64,000 bases of DNA from Dyadobacter diqingensis (GTDB lineage Bacteria; Bacteroidota; Bacteroidia; Cytophagales; Spirosomataceae): assembly GCF_024220585.1 (NCBI RefSeq), contig NZ_JAMXKF010000001.1:372001-436000 (forward strand), in the 5' to 3' direction. The notes under the pieces were generated by a model, which saw nothing but the letters and a program-made list of their open reading frames with translations, did no database searches and was not told where the DNA came from. Below, one piece after another: positions 17,536 to 26,024 of the stretch. The stretch's first letter is position 1. The number at the start of each line of letters is the position of its first letter. The position numbers and the translations under genes were made by a program.

Positions 17536-19226
17536 GCAAGGGGGTCTTAACACTGTTTGTAAGCCTGATTATCCTGATCCCCATTTTTGTTTATTTCGGG
17601 GTGTGGGATTACTATGCGATCAATATACCCAAGTGGGACGACCATGCCTTAAAAGCTTTTATCGTCGAATATGCCCAGGCCGGAACCTGGCAGCAGAAAC
17701 TGAAAGCGATTTTCAAGCAGCACAACGAACACCGGATCGCGCTTGACCGTGTTTTCACCTGGCTGGATTTTTCCATTTTCGGCACGCTGAATTACAGGCA
17801 CTTAATGGTTGTTGGAAACCTGCTGCTGCTTGGTGTCATCCCGCTTTGGTATGTGCTCTTAAAGAATAACAAAAAGCCCTTATTCGCGCTCGTTCCGGTT
17901 GCCTTCATCTGGCCAACACTGGCCTTTTGGGAAAATATGTATTGGGGAATGGCCTCGATGCAGAATTTCGGAGTCGTTACGCTTGCACTTTGGACTATCT
18001 ACCTTTGTGTTCAGCCCAAACCACTTTTATTTGCCTTATCTATTTTGGTGGGTGGCCTGACGGTCTCGACCAGCGGGAACGGGCTTTTGATCCTGCCGAT
18101 CTGCGCTGTTCTGCTTTTCATTTCGGGAGATCGCAAACGGTTGGCAATCTGGTTAACGCTAAGTTTGGCGGCCATCTTTGGCTATTTCTGGACCTATACA
18201 AAACCGGAAACAAACCCTGATTCCAAAGCCTCGCTTTTCCAGCTGGCAAAAGGATATATGGCTTTTCTGGGCTCGTTTGCAGAATCCATTCCGTTAAAAG
18301 ATCATTTTGGTGCCTGTGTTTTCATGGGTGTAATATTGTTTCTGGTTGCCATTTCCATCGCCTCCACGATCCTTTTCAGAATTTCCAGAAAAAAGTACAC
18401 CGTCAAATTCGAGCGGATAACCGATCTTTTTTGCCTGGGAACCATCATGCTGATTTTAGCAACCGGTCTTATCGTTGTGTACGGACGTGCTGGATTCGGT
18501 CTGGAAGGATTGATCACGAGTCGTTTTAAAATTTATTCGGTTTTACTTTTAATGGTGGCGTACCTGTACGTCGTCATTCCTATACGGGGCAGTTTTTTGT
18601 CTCCGTACATTACGGCGATCGTTTTTCTTGCAATCACTTTTAATGTGTTTAGCTATCATTACCATTTGGTCGATGCCTATAACCTGCGCAAGATGTTAAC
18701 GACCAGTCAGTTTAACTGGACTTATACCGATAAGAGCCTGAAAGCACCAGCGGACACGACTTTTGCTTCGCGGATTGTCGAAAAAACACCTGTCTTTTAT
18801 GAGAAATGGCTGCCATTAATCGCAATCGCTGACAGACAATCGTATGCCGGGAATTCACGTGCGCTGACAGAATTGTATGCGTCAACTAATTTTGATAAGA
18901 AACAAAACACTTTGATTGTCAATAATACAACCTATAAAAGCCAGCGCCTTCAGGATAGCGGGATTTATATCCTGTTAAGTTCGGACAAGCACTTTTACGT
19001 TTTTCCGACATTACGCAGCCGTAATACGAACAGGAAAGAATTATTTTTAAAACAATACTATTTCGCTCCCGGCTTCCATGCTGAAATCCCGTTTGCTGAA
19101 CTGGAAAAAGGAGAATATAAGGTGGCGATGATTCGTCAGCAGGGCGATGAAACCGGCATTTTGTTTCAACAGGACAAAATTTCCGTCAATTCATCCAGCC
19201 AAAATAAAGTAAAAGTAAACTGGTAA
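17532..19226 (+). CDS. Polytopic membrane protein of the glycan cluster, possible GT-C transferase
   Basis: 564 residues with about ten hydrophobic segments in residues 1-390 and a soluble C-terminal domain of about 170 residues, probably periplasmic. The first loop contains an acidic KWDDHA motif in the position where GT-C enzymes carry catalytic Asp residues, followed by a long loop with QHNEHRIALDR. This arrangement hints at a polyprenyl-linked glycosyltransferase or O-antigen ligase-type role, but no family could be named with certainty. It is translationally coupled (ATGA) to the transketolase C-subunit gene and ends 2 bp before the acyltransferase gene. Confidence 0.6.
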   Translation: MSKGVLTLFVSLIILIPIFVYFGVWDYYAINIPKWDDHALKAFIVEYAQAGTWQQKLKAIFKQHNEHRIALDRVFTWLDFSIFGTLNYRHLMVVGNLLLLGVIPLWYVLLKNNKKPLFALVPVAFIWPTLAFWENMYWGMASMQNFGVVTLALWTIYLCVQPKPLLFALSILVGGLTVSTSGNGLLILPICAVLLFISGDRKRLAIWLTLSLAAIFGYFWTYTKPETNPDSKASLFQLAKGYMAFLGSFAESIPLKDHFGACVFMGVILFLVAISIASTILFRISRKKYTVKFERITDLFCLGTIMLILATGLIVVYGRAGFGLEGLITSRFKIYSVLLLMVAYLYVVIPIRGSFLSPYITAIVFLAITFNVFSYHYHLVDAYNLRKMLTTSQFNWTYTDKSLKAPADTTFASRIVEKTPVFYEKWLPLIAIADRQSYAGNSRALTELYASTNFDKKQNTLIVNNTTYKSQRLQDSGIYILLSSDKHFYVFPTLRSRNTNRKELFLKQYYFAPGFHAEIPFAELEKGEYKVAMIRQQGDETGILFQQDKISVNSSSQNKVKVNW

Positions 19227-19228
19227 CT

Positions 19229-20332
19229 ATGCACGCAACTGCAAAAGGACATATTATACAACTTGACGGGATCCGTTTCATTGCGGTTGCCCTCGTACTG
19301 ATTGATCATTTTTACACCGGTGTTAATGTTATCCCTTATGGTAAATTAGGCGTAACAATATTCTTTGTTTTAAGTGGTTTTCTGATCAGCCGGATATTAC
19401 TGAAAAGCAAAGAAAATTATGTCTCGGAGCCTGCTGGATTTAAAAAATATATCCGTAAATTCCTGATCAGAAGAACGATACGGATATTTCCCATCTACTA
19501 TCTTTTGCTCGCGATCTTATTTGTCCTGAATGTTCCGCCTGTTCGTGAGAAGTTCGCCTGGCTGGCCCTGTATGGCACCAACATTTACATCGCCGTTTAT
19601 CAAACCTGGCTGGGTTCATCAGACCATTTATGGTCGCTGGCCGTGGAAGAGCAGGTTTATCTGTTTTTCCCTTTTCTGATATTTTTTGTTTCAAGAAAAA
19701 ATCTGATTCCATGTCTTGCGGTGATGGGCGTTTTAAGCGTGCTGCTGCGTTTTTACTTTTATTTTTCAGGAAAAGACTGGAGTGTATCCTACGTAACGAT
19801 GCCGGCCTGTCTTGACTCATTTGCCCTTGGCGGACTGATGGCCTGGCTTCAACTTTACAAAAAAGAAGTTTTCCTTAAACTCTTCGATAAAAGCTGGCCC
19901 GTTTTAGTAGCGCTTCTGGGTTGGGTTGCGATGCAATACTGGAATAAATCATACGACAACATCCACAATGTCGTTGACGTGGTTATTGACCGTCTTGTTT
20001 CCTCTGTTTTCAGTTTTTTCCTGATTGGCAGAGCCGTTACGGGATATAATGGCGCCACGAAATATTTCCTTGAAAATCCTGTGAGCGTGTATCTGGGCAA
20101 GATCAGTTATGGTATTTATCTGTATCACAACTTCATTTACAACCACTACCACAGCGGCCCAAATCATCCGACGGTGCGGTTGCTGCACAAGATATACAGG
20201 AATTTTCCGGTGCTGGAAGGATCGCTTACTTTTGAGGCATGTCTCTTTTCTCTGCTGACAATTCTTGTCGCTTCTTTGTCATGGCATTTCTTCGAAAAAC
20301 CAATTAATTCTTTAAAAGATCGTTACGCTTAG
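19229..20332 (+). CDS. Acyltransferase family 3 (OafA/NodX-like) membrane protein
   Basis: 367 residues with about ten membrane helices. It opens with the family signature: IIQLDGIRFIAVALVLIDHF, then GKLGVTIFFVLSGFLISRIL. The LWSLAVEEQVYLFFPFLIF block is also diagnostic. The conserved His of the xxDHF segment is the usual catalytic residue. Members move acyl groups (most often acetyl) across the inner membrane onto polysaccharides. There is no fused SGNH domain, but a separate AlgX-like SGNH protein is encoded at 23945-24967 and may act with it. The start lies 2 bp after the previous stop. Confidence 0.9.
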   Translation: MHATAKGHIIQLDGIRFIAVALVLIDHFYTGVNVIPYGKLGVTIFFVLSGFLISRILLKSKENYVSEPAGFKKYIRKFLIRRTIRIFPIYYLLLAILFVLNVPPVREKFAWLALYGTNIYIAVYQTWLGSSDHLWSLAVEEQVYLFFPFLIFFVSRKNLIPCLAVMGVLSVLLRFYFYFSGKDWSVSYVTMPACLDSFALGGLMAWLQLYKKEVFLKLFDKSWPVLVALLGWVAMQYWNKSYDNIHNVVDVVIDRLVSSVFSFFLIGRAVTGYNGATKYFLENPVSVYLGKISYGIYLYHNFIYNHYHSGPNHPTVRLLHKIYRNFPVLEGSLTFEACLFSLLTILVASLSWHFFEKPINSLKDRYA

Positions 20333-20369
20333 TAAATAAAAAATATCCAATTTTAGGATACAGGCTTTT

Positions 20370-20383
20370 TTCCTTAATTTCGC
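20370..20383 (+). promoter_or_regulatory. Shared promoter-like element upstream of the GT2 gene
   Basis: TTCCTTAATTTCGC, identical to 11776-11789. It ends 25 bp before the ATG at 20409. The agreement in sequence and spacing with two other upstream regions supports a promoter. Confidence 0.5.
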
Positions 20384-20408
20384 ATCAACATACCAAATAA
20401 TTCTCTGC

Positions 20409-21152
20409 ATGACGTTCCTTCTTAGTATAGTAATGCCGGCATACAATGAACAAGATTGTATCGAAAAAGTAGTACATAACTGGACAAGTTTCCTAAAAAA
20501 TAAATTTCCAAACGACAATACCACACTTATCGTTATCAACGATGGTTCCAAAGACAACACAAAAGTGCTCTTGGACAAGCTGGAAAAGGAAGTAACGAAT
20601 CTGACAGTTGTTAACCAGAAAAATGGCGGCCATGGCAATGCTGTGGTAAATGGTTACCGTAAAGCGCTGGAACTGAAATCACAATATGTGTTTCAAACCG
20701 ACAGCGACGACCAGTTTATTTCAGATGATTTTGATAAACTCTGGGCAAAACGTAACCAGTCAGAATTTATCCTGGGGTATCGCGAGGTGCGCCATGATGC
20801 AGGTGTCCGCCTGTTTATTACCAAATTTTTGAGAGGAACGATCTCATTTGTTTATGGTACTTATATCCTGGACAGCAACATTCCTTTCAGATTAATTAAA
20901 GGTACGTTTCTTCAAAAATTGATGAATCAGCTTCCGAATCCGGAGCCTTTTGCACCTAACATTTTCCTTTCTGTTATGGCAAAAAAATCAGGTCAGGAGC
21001 TTTTTGATATACCGATTACCCATAAAGACCGCGAAACAGGCGAAGTGTCCATCGTTAAATGGAACCTTTGGAAAGTTTGTATCCGCAGCTTTAAAGAATT
21101 GCTACGCTTCCGTCTGGAACTGAACCAGCACGTGAAAGCGATCCGTGCTTAA
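20409..21152 (+). CDS. Family 2 glycosyltransferase (soluble)
   Basis: 247 residues with the GT-A fold: LLSIVMPAYNEQDCIEKVV at the N-terminus, VINDGSKDNTK for nucleotide binding, and a QTDSDDQF motif (residues about 99-105) as the metal-binding DXD. There are no membrane helices, unlike GtrB-type enzymes, so it is probably a cytosolic sugar transferase acting at the inner leaflet. It is separated from the acyltransferase by 76 bp containing its own promoter-like element. The sugar donor cannot be inferred. Confidence 0.88.
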   Translation: MTFLLSIVMPAYNEQDCIEKVVHNWTSFLKNKFPNDNTTLIVINDGSKDNTKVLLDKLEKEVTNLTVVNQKNGGHGNAVVNGYRKALELKSQYVFQTDSDDQFISDDFDKLWAKRNQSEFILGYREVRHDAGVRLFITKFLRGTISFVYGTYILDSNIPFRLIKGTFLQKLMNQLPNPEPFAPNIFLSVMAKKSGQELFDIPITHKDRETGEVSIVKWNLWKVCIRSFKELLRFRLELNQHVKAIRA

Positions 21153-21250
21153 CGAAAGAGAAAACAGCTCATACTGAGTATTTTTTATATCGATAAATTA
21201 ATACAGTTTCCTGTAATTTCTGTTACTGAAACTGTTTACTCATTAAGCCC

Positions 21251-23941
21251 GTGTCGAAAAAACTCATCATTACTATCCTGCTGGCGGCCCTTCTGGTTCC
21301 AGCAGGATATTTTCTATTCAAATGGTCGCGCGGTTCTTCGGCTGCATGGAAATATATTCCTTCAAACGCCGTTGTGGTGATCACCAGCGAGCACTTGCAG
21401 GACTCTGCCTACACGGCTCTAGAAGCCAATCTGGACCTGAAACGGCTGCCTTTGCTGGACATTGCGAGCGATAACCTTTCGCTGCTGAACCTTCTTTCAC
21501 CGGATCAGAAAAAATTACAGGCATTTCTGAAAGGAAAGGATATATCCTACTCCTATCACCCACGCACCAATACGGAATGGGGGGTGATTATGTACATTCC
21601 GGTCGAAGGCGAGAAGGATTCCAAATGGCTGGCGAGTCCGCATCACAGTGCCATCCGCGTGCTGCACCACACGTTTCAGGATCATAAGATCACCGATATT
21701 AATGATACCAAATCTCACCCCTTATTTTCGTACGTAATCAAAGACAATTATCTCATTGTCAGCTACTATGGAGAATTAGTCGAGGACGTGATCCGTGCCA
21801 CTTCATTACACATACCCACATTTGACCTGCAATCCAAATTTGAAAAAAGCGACGACTCCAATTACGGAACCAGCTTGTATATCAAAAATGAGGCATGGAA
21901 ATCGATTATTCCTTCGTCCACAACCCAGGGAAGCAATTTCGCACAATTCGCCCAGGCATTTCCGGGTTATCAGGATTATCATGCAGAAAGTTCAGAAGCT
22001 GAAAACAAGCTCAAATTCGTCTCAAACGGAACGGATTCTCCTGACTATTACATTACAAACTGGCTAAAAAATAGCTCAGGATCGGCCTTTAAGGGTCATA
22101 AACATATCTCGCAGCAAACCTCATACTTTTATCGTTTCGCTGTACAGGATAAGACAGACTTCCAGAAACAGTTTTTGAAATGGCATAAAAAGTTAAAATC
22201 AGAAGCCTGGGAAAAACTGGTTTATCATGTCGGGAAGGAAAGCACACTGCTGCTGGAAAACCTGGGCTCGGAACTTATTCTTTGCCAGCTCGAAGAAAAT
22301 AACAGCATCAGCGACGGAAAAATATTGCTCGCAGAGTTTTCAAATTACGATAAACTGAGACCGGTTTTAAAGAAACTGGCCAGGCTTTCCACGCCTGAAT
22401 CCAATGTTTCGACCGACCAGTTTCAGGGTTATGATATCTATTCGATCGCTATTCCCGAATTTCCGACTGGGATTTACGGTCCGATGTTCTCAGGCTTTCC
22501 AAGAACTTACATCACGTATGTAGCGCCGTACCTGGTGATGAGCAACAACTCACAGGTTTTGCAAAACTACATCGTCGATTATGAGAACCAACTGACCTGG
22601 AAACAGTCTCCCGAGTATGACAGCGTACTTACCAACGCAAAATCGAACGCTCAGCTTTCACTGGTGGTTAACCAGAGAAAAGCACAATCGCGAGGCGAAG
22701 GTTCATACACGAAATCTTATTCCGACCTGACCGCTAAAATTGAATCTGTGATACTGCAATGCCGTTACGATGGTAGCGACGCATATCCCGAGATTACACT
22801 AAATCCCAAGAAAAGACAAACGGCAAATAAGGTACTCAACCGCACCTTCCTGAACATCGATATCGAATGGCCGGTTTTGTACGATACCGAACTGACGGCA
22901 CTTCAAAATCCGATCGACGGCAGTTCCGAAGTATTACTGACGGATCAGGATAACAATCTGCTGCGGGTGAATAACCTGAAAACGGGTAAAACGGAGACCA
23001 TCACCAAGCTGAATGGACCGATCGTCACGTCAGCATACAAAGTTGATTTCCTAAACATAGGGCGTCAGCAGCGTATTTTTGCCACCTCCACGTCCGTTTA
23101 TGCCATTGATGAAGATGATTCGACACACGTCATTTCCAGTTTTTCCAAAACGATCCCGTCCGGCAGCCCCATCACGGCGCTGTACATGATCGACGGTGGC
23201 GAGGATGGCAGTAACCGTTTTGTCGTCAACGATGCAGAGGGTGAGCTTTACATCTGGGAAAGTGTTACCAAAGATATCCGTAAACTAAACCGGATCAATC
23301 ACTTTGACAATATTCAGAGCCCGGTTGTGGCCCTGAACCAGATTGGCAACAGAAATTATATCGTCACACAGAAAAACGGAAAAATATTTCTGCTGAAAAC
23401 AACAGGTGCGGTTAAAGAAGGGTTCCCGGTTGATATTCTGGCAAGAACTGAAAGTCCTTTCACCTGGACGCAAAATGCCGCCACAGGACAGCCCGAGCTT
23501 GTCGGCGTCAGTGTTTATGGCGCACTTACCCGGATTAGTCTGGATGGTAAAATTACGTCGCAGACGCAGCTGTTGAGACCGGAACCTTCCTGCCAGTTCA
23601 GAACCGTTTTTGACAGAAACTCACTCGACTGGATTTTGGTCAGAACGTCTACCAACAAAGCGGCCTTCCTGACAAAAGACGGAAAAGAGCTTTTTGAAAT
23701 CAAGAACCTGTTGCCCAATTCGATTATCCAATACCACTTTTTTGGTGTCGATAACCGCTTTATCACGATCCGTTCAGGAAATTATACCACGATTTTTGAC
23801 ATGACCGGCAAGCGATTGGGTGACAAACCAATCCCGTCCGAATTGAAAGTACAGTTAACCTACCTGCCATCTTATTACAAACTACTGATTTTCAGTCGTT
23901 CTGAAAAGAAGGTACAGGTATGGTCGATTAAGTTACGTTAG
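21251..23941 (+). CDS. Large envelope protein: N-terminal membrane anchor, DUF3352-like region, C-terminal propeller-like half
   Basis: 896 residues starting with GTG; no ATG is close and the anchor helix (IITILLAALLVPAGYFLFKW) follows at once, which supports this start. Residues 30-530 resemble DUF3352-type bacterial proteins (WKYIPSNAVVVITSEH, then LEKLVYHVGKESTLLLENLG). Residues 540-896 contain repeated blade-like strands with Asp/Gly turns (LLTDQDNNLLRVNNL, VTQKNGKIFLLKTTGAV, FLTKDGKELFEIK, FDMTGKRLG), like a PQQ/WD propeller. The bulk should be periplasmic. No enzyme motif was found. It lies between a GT2 gene and the AlgX-like gene (4 bp gap), so a role in glycan export or scaffolding is plausible but unproven. 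Confidence 0.65.
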   Translation: MSKKLIITILLAALLVPAGYFLFKWSRGSSAAWKYIPSNAVVVITSEHLQDSAYTALEANLDLKRLPLLDIASDNLSLLNLLSPDQKKLQAFLKGKDISYSYHPRTNTEWGVIMYIPVEGEKDSKWLASPHHSAIRVLHHTFQDHKITDINDTKSHPLFSYVIKDNYLIVSYYGELVEDVIRATSLHIPTFDLQSKFEKSDDSNYGTSLYIKNEAWKSIIPSSTTQGSNFAQFAQAFPGYQDYHAESSEAENKLKFVSNGTDSPDYYITNWLKNSSGSAFKGHKHISQQTSYFYRFAVQDKTDFQKQFLKWHKKLKSEAWEKLVYHVGKESTLLLENLGSELILCQLEENNSISDGKILLAEFSNYDKLRPVLKKLARLSTPESNVSTDQFQGYDIYSIAIPEFPTGIYGPMFSGFPRTYITYVAPYLVMSNNSQVLQNYIVDYENQLTWKQSPEYDSVLTNAKSNAQLSLVVNQRKAQSRGEGSYTKSYSDLTAKIESVILQCRYDGSDAYPEITLNPKKRQTANKVLNRTFLNIDIEWPVLYDTELTALQNPIDGSSEVLLTDQDNNLLRVNNLKTGKTETITKLNGPIVTSAYKVDFLNIGRQQRIFATSTSVYAIDEDDSTHVISSFSKTIPSGSPITALYMIDGGEDGSNRFVVNDAEGELYIWESVTKDIRKLNRINHFDNIQSPVVALNQIGNRNYIVTQKNGKIFLLKTTGAVKEGFPVDILARTESPFTWTQNAATGQPELVGVSVYGALTRISLDGKITSQTQLLRPEPSCQFRTVFDRNSLDWILVRTSTNKAAFLTKDGKELFEIKNLLPNSIIQYHFFGVDNRFITIRSGNYTTIFDMTGKRLGDKPIPSELKVQLTYLPSYYKLLIFSRSEKKVQVWSIKLR

Positions 23942-23944
23942 TAT

Positions 23945-24967
23945 ATGAAATATTTGAAATACATATTTTTAATCATTTTTTCCCTGGTCTGGCTGGTGGG
24001 GTTAAGCCCTTCGCTGAGTGCTAAAATTGGGGAATGGAAACTGATCAAAGACAGCTACCGGTTTGGGGATTTGTACCGTTTGTCCAATTTGCCGCAATTT
24101 AAAGATCCGGCCAAAGAATGCCCCAAACAGATCTTTGTTGAAAAAATACCGGGTAAGAAAAAAATTCACCTGTACATCGTCGGCGATAGCTTCACCGAAA
24201 AAGAGCGCGTTGGAAAGGAAGATTTCGCAGTGGATGAATATCAGTATGTACACTGGGATAATATCCTGCATTTAAAGACAGATACTTCGGAAATCAATAT
24301 TCTGCTTATGGAGTGTGTAGAAAGACATTTCAGGGAGAAAATGACTTCGCCGATCCATAACCTGATCCCCGACTCTGCGACATTTGTATTAAAAGGCCCG
24401 GAGCCTTCTTTTATGCATAAACTGGATAAGGCATTTGCTTCTGACGGCACCGAAGGACGTCTGGATGCAGCGTTTTTCCAAAACGATATGTTATTGAAAC
24501 TGAAAGAAATGAAAGCAGCTTTTACCTATCATTTTTTTCATCGGGTCAACAAGGAGGTTACTTTAGTCAATAACGACAGGAACCTTGTTTATTACATGGA
24601 TACCGACACGCCTAAAATAACGTCTTCCTTTACCGACCTTCGTGAAGGAGAGCTGGACACGATGATGACGAATCTTGCACAAAGCAACACCCTAGCCAGG
24701 CAACTGGGTTTTGACCATGTTATTCTTTCGGTCATCCCCAACAAGGTTTCGGTGTTAATGCCGGAATACGGTCGTTATAATAATCTTATCAGCCGTGTTT
24801 ACAACCATCCCAAAATAACACTTCCCTATATCGATGTTTTATCGGATTTCAGAAGGATGAAAGATAAGGCTTATCTAAAAGGGGATTCGCACTGGACTTG
24901 CCAGGCGCAGGATATATGGCTGCATAAGGCAAATCGTCTCATTCTGGAAGTAAGCCATAAAAAATAA
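23945..24967 (+). CDS. AlgX/AlgJ-like SGNH-fold protein (putative polysaccharide O-acetyltransferase)
   Basis: 340 residues with an N-terminal membrane anchor/signal (MKYLKYIFLIIFSLVWLVGL). The nucleophile block is GDSFTE at residues 80-85 and the Asp-x-His block is LKGDSHWT with D314 and H316 near the C-terminus. These are the spacing and wording of the AlgJ/AlgX/DHHW group of periplasmic SGNH enzymes that O-acetylate exopolysaccharides. Together with the OafA-type protein at 19229 it suggests acetylation of the glycan made by this cluster. It is the last gene before the repeat array and 4 bp downstream of the 896-residue gene, probably in one operon. Confidence 0.7.
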   Translation: MKYLKYIFLIIFSLVWLVGLSPSLSAKIGEWKLIKDSYRFGDLYRLSNLPQFKDPAKECPKQIFVEKIPGKKKIHLYIVGDSFTEKERVGKEDFAVDEYQYVHWDNILHLKTDTSEINILLMECVERHFREKMTSPIHNLIPDSATFVLKGPEPSFMHKLDKAFASDGTEGRLDAAFFQNDMLLKLKEMKAAFTYHFFHRVNKEVTLVNNDRNLVYYMDTDTPKITSSFTDLREGELDTMMTNLAQSNTLARQLGFDHVILSVIPNKVSVLMPEYGRYNNLISRVYNHPKITLPYIDVLSDFRRMKDKAYLKGDSHWTCQAQDIWLHKANRLILEVSHKK

Positions 24968-24989
24968 CAGGATTTTATTGGTTCCTAAA

Positions 24990-25065
24990 TCACGAAACGT
25001 TCCTCCGGAACGATATAAACCTTGCATCATTCCGTTTTCTACCAACGAGACGTCCGTATCGGACG
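24990..25065 (-). repeat. Single inverted, diverged unit at the left end of the array
   Basis: Read on the minus strand this stretch is a unit facing opposite to the other 17: palindrome CGTCCG-ATA-CGGACG (25051-25065), then TCTCGTTGGTAGAAAACG, a diverged middle, and CGTTCC-GGA-GGAACG followed by TTTCGTGA. In the first palindrome both arms have changed together relative to the usual CGTTCC/GGAACG, so pairing is kept. Confidence 0.8.
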
Positions 25066-25072
25066 ATAGTAC

Positions 25073-25107
25073 CAATGAATTGAAAATTTTGGATATTCAA
25101 TTCATTG
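25073..25107. repeat. 12-bp hairpin between the two unit orientations
   Basis: CAATGAATTGAA (25073-25084) and TTCAATTCATTG (25096-25107) form a perfect 12-bp stem with an 11-base loop. It lies exactly between the opposite-facing left unit and the first of the forward units. It shares no sequence with the units. Confidence 0.75.
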
Positions 25108-26024
25108 ATTACTCGTTCCAAAGGAACGTTTGGTTGGTAGAAAGATATAACGCCCCCTCCATCCATTCCACAGGAACGTTGGTTGGTAAAAGAGATAACG
25201 CCCCTCCATCCATCATTCCACAGGAACGTTTCGTTGGTAGAAAGCAGATAACATTCCTACATCCATCGTTCCACAGGAACGTTGGATGGTAAAAGAGATA
25301 ACGCCCCTCCATCTATCATTCCGCAGGAACGTTGGTTGGTAAAAGAGATAACGCCCCTCTATCCATCATGCCACAGGAACGTTGGTTGGTAGAAAGAGAT
25401 CATGCCCCTCCATCTATCATTCCGCAGGAACGTTTCGTTGGTAAAAAAGATAACGCCCCTCCATCCATCATTCCACAGGAACGTTGGTTGGTAAAAGAGG
25501 TAACACCCCCTCCATCCATCATGCCACAGGAACGTTGGTTGGTAAAAGAGGTCCCCCCCCTCCATCCATCATGCCACAGGAACGTTGGTTGGTAAAAGAG
25601 ATAACGCCCCTCTATCCATCATGCCACAGGAACGTTGGTTGGTAGAAAGCAGATAACATTCCTACATCCATCGTTCCACAGGAACGTTTCGTTGGTAGAA
25701 AAGAGATGACGTTCCTCAATCCATCGTTCCACAGGAACGTTTCGTTGGTAGAAAGCAGATAACATTCCTACATCCATCGTTCTATAGGAGCGTTTCGTTG
25801 GTAGAAAAGAGATGACGTTCCTCCATCCATCGTTCCACAGGAACGTTTCGTTGGTAGAAAACAGATGACGTTCCTCCATCCATCGTTCCACAGGAACGTT
25901 TCGTTGGTAGAAAAGAGATGACGTTCCTCAATCCGTCGTTCCATAGGAACGTTTCGTTGGTAGAAAGAGAAAACGTTCCTCAATCCATCGTTCCATAGGA
26001 ACGTTTCGTGACGAATGGCACTAC

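Larger units (their letters stand above)
24990..26011. repeat. Tandem array of 50-53 bp palindrome-containing units with terminal inverted repeats
   Basis: A 1,022-bp non-coding array between convergent genes. Cores beginning GGAACG or a close variant start at 25123, 25173, 25223, 25276, 25326, 25376, 25427, 25478, 25529, 25579, 25629, 25681, 25734, 25787, 25840, 25893, 25946 and 25998, giving 17 complete units of 50-53 bp. Each core is the right arm of a small palindrome, typically CGTTCC-ACA-GGAACG. A GTTGGTA box follows each core after 2-4 bases, and a run ending CATCCATC precedes the next. The ends carry exact 14-bp inverted repeats, TCACGAAACGTTCC (24990-25003) and its complement (25998-26011). 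Units are near-identical throughout with no unique spacers, so it is not CRISPR. The reading frames inside it are repeat artefacts. It resembles BIME/REP-type intergenic elements in principle. Confidence 0.93.

Noticed and set aside
25332..25983. Open frames on both strands inside the repeat array, with repetitive Trp/Asn/Phe-rich peptides
   Set aside because: They exist only because the repeat unit lacks stops in some frames. Unit lengths of 50, 52 and 53 bp shift the frame, and there is no start signal or conserved domain.
25123..25998. CRISPR-like regular repeat spacing
   Set aside because: The sequence between the GGAACG cores is itself repeated from unit to unit, so there are no unique spacers. 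No cas gene is nearby.
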